Positions 22,501 to 23,997 of a DNA stretch of 23,997 nt are shown here, one piece after another (positions within the stretch are counted from its first letter, which is position 1; each line of letters begins with the position of its first letter). The stretch is from the NCBI RefSeq assembly GCF_001186125.1, contig NW_014039819.1, positions 1 to 23,997 of the forward strand. The letters run 5' to 3'. The position numbers and the translations under genes were made by a program. The notes below the pieces were generated by a model that was not told where the DNA came from, made no database searches, and saw nothing but the letters and a program-made list of their open reading frames with translations. Source of the stretch: Sphaeroforma arctica JP610. Its lineage: Eukaryota; Opisthokonta; Ichthyosporea; Ichthyophonida.

Positions 22501-23583
22501 ACATTAACAAGGCGTGCAAACAATACCCAAATCGCCTCTATGCGCATGAAAACTAAAACAACACCAATCCTTCTGTGAGCAACACGAACGAAGACTACAA
22601 CTACGATGCGGTTTAACATTGACGACGAGAGGCGTGTTGGCTAATAACGCAACCCACGAGATTGTGCACACACAGCTGCAGCCACGAAGGCTGTGTGCTG
22701 AGTGCTCTTGTGCATGTGTGGGTCCACACTGCCGCTTGTAAATGCTGTATCAATGAACAGTGCACAAGCAGGCAGACAATCGCTGTTCATCTAGATTACA
22801 GTGGCGCATTAGATACGGTCGTTCTCGGGCAAATTAGCATGCGCACGTGACATATACTCACCAACAACCCGTACATCGCCCCAGCAGACAAATGTGCACA
22901 CACCTGCAAGCCACTGAGCACAATGATAGGCTGCATGATGCTAAGAGGGGCGGGCAAGCGGTACACCAGGTCATCTCTCCTGAACTCCGCCAGAGACGCC
23001 TTGAGCTGTTGGGTGACCTGTGCCTTCACCGCCTGCATACGGAACACTGTCCCGATATCCCCTTTGGGCGTCCCGTTATCAGCATTGGACATGGTACTGA
23101 GAGTGGTGATATGCACAGCTCCACTGCGCACTGCATCGGTTGATGTGTCTGGCTCAATGACGGCGTGCTCCTGGTGGCATGTGCACACATTGTCTGTGAT
23201 GAAAGCGGAGGAGAGATAAGTAAGCGTGTGGGGCAAGGTTTAAAGCGTAAGAATAAATATAGACACATTTATGGAGCGAGTGAGTGCCATGGGCAGGAAT
23301 TTACACGTGATGAAGAAGTAATCTTGTCAGCCATAACTTGGAATACGGACCGGATAGTGGCATCGATGCAAGTGTGAAGTTGGGTGATAGGAGCATATAG
23401 AACAAGTCCCCAACTATAGATGGGCATGGACGACCCAACTGCAAATGGCCTAGTACGGCGAGAATGGCACATTCGTGCAGTGCAGAGAACAGGAGAGACG
23501 GTTTACGCGATAAGTGCTATCCAGACTCACAAAAGACCATAAATTCACGGGCGATATCAGTGTCTCGAGGTGAGAAGTGTGAA
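6302..23583 (-). CDS. NUP210: Nuclear pore membrane glycoprotein 210 (gp210/NUP210), 5' end outside the window
   Basis: Pore-membrane nucleoporin: a large luminal chain of Ig-like domains, one membrane span near the C terminus and a short tail facing the pore. I join 23 exons with matching phase into 1582 residues (numbered from the first full codon here). Blocks match human NUP210 as I recall it, in order: [144 protein letters not shown]. Residues about 790-840 have the Big_2 (bacterial Ig-like group 2) pattern. N-glycosylation sequons are frequent (NSS, NVT, NTT, NLT, NAT), fitting a luminal chain. Span about 1530-1549, tail 1550-1582. About 400 N-terminal residues and the signal peptide are missing only because the window ends. 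Individual splice sites are predictions. Confidence 0.93.
6835..7225. repeat. Minisatellite, about 41-bp unit, 9-10 copies
   Basis: The unit contains GTGATAGCTAGGGCGATAGT and then ACAATCATACTT, repeated head to tail with one decayed copy near 7000-7030. It is in the last gp210 intron. Its translation is not meaningful. Confidence 0.9.
7348..7590. repeat. Tandem repeat, about 82-bp unit, three copies
   Basis: Copies begin AAATRAATC near 7348, 7429 and 7511 and share GGTATGAGTACA and, in the last two, CAGTCAGAAACAACTGCTA. Same intron as the preceding minisatellite. Confidence 0.8.
7884..7937. repeat. 27-bp tandem duplication starting at a 5' splice site
   Basis: On the gene strand the unit starts GTATGGCCAGC and ends CACTCACTTG; two copies (7937-7911 and 7910-7884) differ by one base. 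The first base of each copy is the G of a GT donor. Confidence 0.92.
7938..8212 (-). CDS. NUP210: gp210 window exon 22, with a duplicated 5' splice site
   Basis: Residues 1429-1519: VFGNLTLTNAQFHEGVEPIA, VLQIVPAPVTMATSRVG, LIAVQGAFNATTVVFESPR and LNAEDADSDS. Sequons NLT and NAT fit a luminal position. Acceptor CTTCCTCCAG, phase 0. Donor GAG|GTATGG at 7937 is copied 27 bases on (TTG|GTATGG at 7910) in an open frame, so nine extra residues could be added. The next intron is 6492-7937 (1446 bases). Confidence 0.93.
8423..8545. repeat. ATCAAA-type hexanucleotide array followed by (TA)n
   Basis: ATCAAA/ATCAAT units run from about 8423 to 8520, then a TA run to about 8543. Both lie in the intron between window exons 21 and 22. 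Confidence 0.9.
8690..8963 (-). CDS. NUP210: gp210 window exon 21
   Basis: Residues 1338-1428: [20 protein letters not shown] (human [13 protein letters not shown]), QFGIAVEPLLLTVRTVG, VEVIKKKVVALTVPALAAQV and AYAMEAGQ. Acceptor CATTCCACAG follows a good pyrimidine tract; another AG 12 bases on (start 8951) is in frame and would drop four residues. Donor CAG|GTGAGT, phase 0. The next intron is 8213-8689 (477 bases), mostly simple repeats. Confidence 0.92.
9008..9733. repeat. Minisatellite, 38-bp unit, about 19 copies
   Basis: The unit reads AAGAGACTTTGAATGGGAAA then TAGTATATATGTGAACAC. Variants (GAGAGTTGGAATGGGG followed by GTGACTATGAATGGG) recur in the same order near 9123-9175 and 9474-9523, indicating block duplication inside the array. 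Long open frames across it arise only because the unit has no stop in some frames. Confidence 0.95.
10299..10477 (-). CDS. NUP210: gp210 window exon 20
   Basis: Residues 1278-1336: VSKTFNGNEITNSPGASYDF, AVTFESEAGPFSPVIGCDTT and YTSNVPYTCVFAL. Acceptor ACACACAG; a second AG nine bases on (start 10468) would drop VSK in frame. Donor TTGC|GTAAGT. It takes the place of the human ASKVIVAVGDRSSN to ISCQSQF segment. The next intron is 8964-10298 (1335 bases), over half of it a 38-bp minisatellite. Confidence 0.9.
10518..10552. repeat. (TA)n(TG)n microsatellite
   Basis: About 11 TA units followed by TG units, in the intron between window exons 19 and 20. Confidence 0.9.
10861..11000. repeat. 36-bp tandem repeat carrying four 5' splice sites
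   Basis: Four copies at exact 36-base spacing. On the gene strand each contains GACGGCACAAGTATGTTGC, the junction between exon 19 and its intron. The copies differ at few positions and none has a stop in the gp210 frame. Confidence 0.95.
10988..11238 (-). CDS. NUP210: gp210 window exon 19, with four tandem 5' splice sites
   Basis: Residues 1195-1277: LTFAKTSKCLYTCEFTYVSY, ERPYYLEEQPACPDGKKKYR and DVLSKVTVHVADVTTAQ. The acceptor AAAATCAG at 11239 is weak in pyrimidines but is the one that fits the phase of exon 18. The donor CAA|GTATGT (10987) lies in a 36-bp tandem repeat, and identical donors follow at 10951, 10915 and 10879. The frame stays open through all of them, so the exon could also end at 10952, 10916 or 10880, each adding 12 residues of the kind VCCLVFMLTTAQ. 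Confidence 0.85.
11608..11819 (-). CDS. NUP210: gp210 window exon 18
   Basis: Residues 1124-1193: ASVDWSAECHVRVRTETAGR, VDYVHVTVGESETG and LYPGSSLCLPLP (human VGDVLCLAT). Acceptors GTCCAG (start 11819) and TGCCAG (start 11813) are in the same phase, six bases apart. Donor TTCC|GTAAGT. The next intron is 11239-11607 (369 bases), nothing further seen. Confidence 0.92.
11916..12023. repeat. 47-bp tandem repeat, about 2.2 copies
   Basis: Units starting GAGGGGTG and ending CAGAAAGCCTGTGA at 11916, 11964 and 12011 (partial). In the intron between window exons 17 and 18. Confidence 0.85.
12197..12426 (-). CDS. NUP210: gp210 window exon 17
   Basis: Residues 1047-1122: RNAFPIDVRSVHFLLLVPAS, VPVGVDLCFSVVVRDRNG (human VPLGMTVTFTVHFHDNSG), VLPNGGDALRVQSSNQGVVS and QAPS. 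Acceptor CATCCGCAG, donor GCAG|GTATGT. The next intron is 11820-12196 (377 bases) and holds a 47-bp repeat. Confidence 0.94.
12906..13136 (-). CDS. NUP210: gp210 window exon 16
   Basis: 77 codons, phase 0 at both ends, residues 970-1046: VASVPFPPTIVLPTNSVGEI, SCDVSVSAGAHVTHATKTKG, EGESIVEVICTDDG, NGDYQ. Acceptor CCTCGCACAG, donor CAG|GTGTGT. It corresponds to human ILMSPNSYIKLQ onward. The next intron is 12427-12905 (479 bases), with no structure I can support. Confidence 0.93.
13419..13438. other. Assembly gap (20 N)
   Basis: Twenty N inside a TACA/TATA simple repeat, in the intron between window exons 15 and 16. No exon appears to be lost, since the flanking exons are in phase. Confidence 0.98.
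13454..13608 (-). CDS. NUP210: gp210 window exon 15
   Basis: Residues 919-969: VSLDNEGEISTEIYARGAGV, AIRVKMRHGNG, EAVGYVHVVDPLTMK. It corresponds to the human [20 protein letters not shown] stretch. Acceptor CCAAGCAG, donor AAG|GTGCGT, phase 0. The next intron, 13137-13453 (317 bases), contains the 20-N gap close to the donor side; its true length may differ. Confidence 0.88.
13646..13715. repeat. Telomere-like block between 21-bp direct repeats
   Basis: 28 bases of TTTTAGGG/TTTAGGG-like sequence (13667-13694) lie between two copies of a 21-base repeat (13646-13666 and 13695-13715) that starts CAGAAGTGAG and ends CATTTGAGT, with one mismatch. Confidence 0.9.
14142..14281 (-). CDS. NUP210: gp210 window exon 14 (weak donor)
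   Basis: Residues 872-917: VIKGARLPVHVMGSEGMTPM, then [20 protein letters not shown], matching human PIYVTGI and [16 protein letters not shown]. Acceptor GCATTGCAG is clear. The 3' end is not: only C|GTGCAC at 14141 fits the phase of exon 15, while the better-looking GAG|GTGGGG and TCT|GTGCGT do not. The following intron is 13609-14141 (533 bases) and contains the flanked telomere-like block. Confidence 0.8.
14738..14916 (-). CDS. NUP210: gp210 window exon 13 (Big_2-like domain, second part)
   Basis: Residues 812-870. With exon 12 it reads [20 protein letters not shown], almost superposable on human [20 protein letters not shown] and on the Big_2 consensus. It then reads QLTAVSEQKDPVSGAQCEIS and SLKSFGLVLPKF. 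Acceptor GCTGTAG, donor TTCAG|GTGCGT. The next intron is 14282-14737 (456 bases) with GA-rich and CA-rich runs. Confidence 0.94.
15002..15033. repeat. Telomere-like motif with a 14-bp palindrome
   Basis: Contains the perfect palindrome AGGGTTTAAACCCT at 15010-15023, followed by GAAAATAGGG. It lies in the intron between window exons 12 and 13. Confidence 0.8.
15386..15570. repeat. 44-45 bp tandem repeat abutting a 5' splice site, four copies
   Basis: Units share CACTGCTACACCCATACTCA and start at 15396, 15440, 15485 and 15529. On the gene strand the array begins at the exon 12 donor GTGTGTGAGTGG, and the same string or a close variant recurs in each unit. Confidence 0.9.
15570..15724 (-). CDS. 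NUP210: gp210 window exon 12 (Big_2-like domain, first part)
   Basis: Residues 761-811: VVREAQYSVSVEAPLRFQMS, then HPSVHYHTSNEK. Acceptor TACATAG, donor AAG|GTGTGT, phase 0. The donor is the first base of a 44-45 bp tandem repeat. Reading on past the donor meets TGA after eight codons, so use of later copies would end the protein. The next intron is 14917-15569 (653 bases). Confidence 0.9.
16204..16485 (-). CDS. NUP210: gp210 window exon 11
   Basis: Residues 667-759: IGKVEMRGCPSVAVQKPVFL, VKLLSDAGTPVGLHN, FTVHLDVGGSGLRLGADD and LRFTLHGKAPGTYTVKAKVI. It corresponds to the human VDKVEIGKTVKAYVRVLD region. Acceptor CACTCGCAG, donor TCGT|GTAAGT. The next intron is 15725-16203 (479 bases), with no feature I can support beyond short CA runs. 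Confidence 0.93.
16906..17045. repeat. CA-rich simple repeat
   Basis: CACACA with ACC and CCA interruptions over about 140 bases, just inside the intron after window exon 10. Alternating purine-pyrimidine DNA of this sort can take a Z form. Confidence 0.95.
17100..17497 (-). CDS. NUP210: gp210 window exon 10 (largest)
   Basis: Residues 534-665: PTLVTLDKEGPVTITIRLTG, then SFSVHVVKPITASPRELHLY and the sequon NTT, KHGSGIVHVYADDEAIARA, and QSAGKAGHTQVHATDV. It contains parts of two Ig-like units. The acceptor is a NAGNAG type (TAGCAG), so the exon may start at 17497 or 17500, adding one Ser. Donor CATG|GTATGC. The next intron, 16486-17099 (614 bases), begins with a long CA-rich tract. Confidence 0.93.
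17779..17790. repeat. Telomere-like motif TAAACCCTAAAG
   Basis: A single CCCTAAA unit with flanking match, in the intron between window exons 9 and 10. Alone it would be ignored; listed because the motif recurs in other introns. Confidence 0.5.
17866..17983 (-). CDS. NUP210: gp210 window exon 9
   Basis: Shortest internal exon apart from window exon 1: 38 codons plus two split codons, residues 495-532. EGLYQFEYTSSDETIARVD corresponds to the human WESTRPVLASIEPE strand pair. Acceptor GCACAAACAG, donor AGAG|GTGAGT. The next intron is 17498-17865 (368 bases) with a single telomere-like motif at 17779. Confidence 0.88.
18269..18432 (-). CDS. NUP210: gp210 window exon 8
   Basis: Residues 440-493. 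The acceptor TATAAATAG gives the join PSSLGQAPAFSAPQGLSID, which matches human PSRLTLAPVYTSPQLDM and is in phase. A nearer acceptor (CTCAG before 18406) has better pyrimidines but is out of phase with the AG|GTACTT donor of exon 7. It ends NEFWIPVL before G|GTATGT. The next intron is 17984-18268 (285 bases). Confidence 0.8.
18703..18841 (-). CDS. NUP210: gp210 window exon 7
   Basis: Residues 394-438: [20 protein letters not shown], matching human [19 protein letters not shown], then the sequon NVT and CNLPS. Acceptor GTTGCTTGCAG, donor CAAG|GTACTT. The acceptor is part of a repeated TGTTGCTT(GC)AG pattern upstream. The next intron is 18433-18702 (270 bases). Confidence 0.9.
18842..18975. repeat. 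Short tandem repeat next to the exon 7 acceptor
   Basis: Alternating AGTCTAAGCAAC and AGTCAAGCA(A/G) units of about 11 bases. On the gene strand they give TGTTGCTTAG repeatedly, resembling the true acceptor TGTTGCTTGCAG that ends the array. Confidence 0.85.
19099..19121. repeat. Telomere-like inverted motif
   Basis: TTTTAGGGTACTAAACCCTG places TTTTAGGG and AAACCCT head to head. It shares AAACCCTGAAA with the motif at 15002. In the intron between window exons 6 and 7. Confidence 0.75.
19484..19752 (-). CDS. NUP210: gp210 window exon 6
   Basis: Residues 304-392. [20 protein letters not shown] aligns with human [20 protein letters not shown], and SGGPLPW with EGGPRPW. It contains the sequon NSS near its end. 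Acceptor TATCATCAG, donor CAAG|GTAGCT. The next intron, 18842-19483 (642 bases), holds the repeat next to exon 7 and a telomere-like motif at 19099. Confidence 0.93.
19868..20079. repeat. 106-bp tandem duplication
   Basis: Copies 19868-19973 and 19974-20079 begin GGTATTATCTCAGAGAGATG and differ at only a few positions, so the duplication is recent. It is in the intron between window exons 5 and 6. Confidence 0.95.
20340..20556 (-). CDS. NUP210: gp210 window exon 5
   Basis: Residues 232-302. It reads GGKLTTFEACTSLPLTYTSD, an Ig-like segment, and ends NREGHTTLTAVY, which matches human AQGSTTLLVSY. Acceptor GCATACAG, donor ACAG|GTGAGG, leaving two bases. The following intron, 19753-20339 (587 bases), contains a 106-bp tandem duplication. 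Confidence 0.92.
21001..21034. repeat. 15-bp tandem repeat
   Basis: CCAATGGAATAGACA twice plus a partial copy, 18 bases into the intron after window exon 4. Confidence 0.85.
21053..21245 (-). CDS. NUP210: gp210 window exon 4
   Basis: Residues 167-230 plus a split codon. SVSFSAVGKGATKVIITD is followed by MHFVPIAIEIAAGETMVVPL, which matches human [20 protein letters not shown]. Acceptor CACACTCAG, donor CAAG|GTAACC. A 15-bp repeat (21001-21034) begins 18 bases past the donor. The intron is 20557-21052 (496 bases), otherwise unremarkable. Confidence 0.92.
21318..21348. repeat. Degenerate telomere-like array
   Basis: Reads CCCCAAAACCCTAAAACTCT then AAAACC, about three or four imperfect CCCTAAAA units, in the intron between window exons 3 and 4. 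Confidence 0.75.
21878..22033 (-). CDS. NUP210: gp210 window exon 3
   Basis: 52 codons, phase 0 at both ends, residues 115-166. It reads ASAERIYVPRQRSLAVHKN, then [20 protein letters not shown], and ends NDNGGQ before CAG|[14 protein letters not shown] matches human GGSGNFSW, a signature Ig strand. It is too short to stand out as an ORF and was found from the reading frame between exons 2 and 4. The next intron is 21246-21877 (632 bases) and carries a degenerate telomere-like run. Confidence 0.9.
22132..22148. repeat. Telomere-like motif, two CCCTAAA units
   Basis: AAACCCTAAACCCTAAG follows the second copy of a nearby direct repeat (ATGTGCATGGATA at about 22074 and 22112). In the intron between window exons 2 and 3. 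Confidence 0.8.
22231..22483. repeat. Minisatellite, 36-bp unit, seven copies
   Basis: Unit GCACACAAGCAACAGGGCAA then CACAAGCAATGTATAT at exact 36-base steps from 22232. On the gene strand one frame is open through all copies and reads Cys/Leu-rich (SCCLCAYTLLVL), but it is not flanked by splice sites in phase with gp210 that I could find. Confidence 0.95.
22904..23193 (-). CDS. NUP210: gp210 window exon 2
   Basis: Residues 19-114, from NVCTCHQEHAVIEPDTS to PIIVLSGLQ. Acceptor CATCACAG, donor CAG|GTGTGT, ending in phase 0. VFRMQAVKAQVTQQLKASL lines up with the RIRALKRGQTAIDAAL segment of human gp210. The next intron, 22034-22903 (870 bases), contains a 7-copy 36-bp minisatellite and a telomere-like motif, listed separately. 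Confidence 0.88.
23531..23583 (-). CDS. NUP210: gp210 window exon 1 (tentative)
   Basis: Short exon reading PRDTDIAREFMVF before donor TTTT|GTGAGT, with one base left over that joins exon 2 as a Tyr codon. It falls where human gp210 has VLPAEFFEVL. The acceptor is uncertain: CTATAG gives a start at 23583, while CTCAG 11 bases further upstream gives 23594 in the same frame. The exon before it is not in the window, so phase cannot decide. The intron that follows is 23194-23530 (337 bases), without recognised features. Confidence 0.55.
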
Positions 23584-23944
23584 CTATAGCCCACCTGAGT
23601 ACCGCACATCAGATGTTAGCTTTGAAGGATAAGGTTTACGTTAAAGCATCAGAAAAGACGCCAAAGACCATCAGCATGACGAAAGCCGAACACCTGCTCC
23701 TGACTACGAGCCAAACATTGCGACTCAACAGACACACACTTGCCCACACAGGGATAAATCAGCGAAGGGAACATACAACTACACACAACCGTCACATACT
23801 GGTGCACACGCTCACAGCCCACTACGAGGCATAGTGATTCAATCAGCAAAGGGGACACATACATATATAAAGAAATGATACACACCTATATATCACAGCA
23901 ACAGAACATGTACACCCGTATGTCAGAAAAGGAGACGCATGTAT

Positions 23945-23975
<31 letters not shown>

Positions 23976-23997
23976 GATAGATAGATATATACATACA
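23584..23997 (-). other. Probable gp210 intron, continuing off the window
   Basis: No further gp210 exon was recognised here; the missing N-terminal exons should lie to the right. The end (about 23940-23997) is (TA)n with GATA units. Short open frames on both strands carry no recognisable domain. Confidence 0.6.

Noticed and set aside
22137-22619. Open frame of 160 codons, Cys/Leu-rich
   Set aside because: A translation of the 36-bp minisatellite in a gp210 intron, with no splice sites in phase with the neighbouring exons.

Overview
The window comes from an intron-rich nuclear genome of a eukaryote, most likely a protist. Introns are GT-AG, 270 to about 1450 bases long, and full of microsatellites and minisatellites. 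Exons are clearly richer in G+C than introns. One gene is a gp210/NUP210 nuclear-pore protein whose recognisable blocks resemble the animal form; the other is a plant-type (FAE1 family) 3-ketoacyl-CoA synthase. I favour a unicellular relative of animals such as an ichthyosporean, but this is an inference, and an alga or another protist is not excluded. The only assembly gap is 20 N at 13419-13438.

Layout. Both genes are on the minus strand, arranged head to tail. (1) 1-670: downstream flank of the synthase, with AT-rich repeats and a hairpin. (2) 671-3300: the complete synthase gene in three exons, the last only 46 bases. Joined by phase, they give 508 residues with the Cys-His-Asn triad. (3) 3301-6301: intergenic DNA with an AT-rich island and no gene I recognise. 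(4) 6302-23583: the 3' four fifths of a gp210 gene. I place 23 exons; their phases agree at every junction and they encode 1582 residues, ending in one membrane span and a 33-residue tail. The first roughly 400 residues lie beyond the right edge. (5) 23584-23997: probably intron of gp210, ending in TA/GATA simple repeats.

The two genes have no evident joint pathway. The synthase would elongate very-long-chain fatty acids at the ER. gp210 is a luminal, Ig-fold-rich protein of the nuclear envelope.

The most interesting signals are in the gp210 introns. Two minisatellites start exactly at a 5' splice site and copy it. A 36-bp repeat gives four identical donors (10987, 10951, 10915, 10879), and a 27-bp repeat gives two (7937, 7910). 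Both periods are divisible by three and the read-through stays open, so donor choice would add 12-residue or 9-residue blocks without breaking frame. Further repeats abut other splice sites, and telomere-like CCCTAAA/TTTTAGGG motifs are scattered through at least six introns. One of these sits between near-perfect 21-bp direct repeats.
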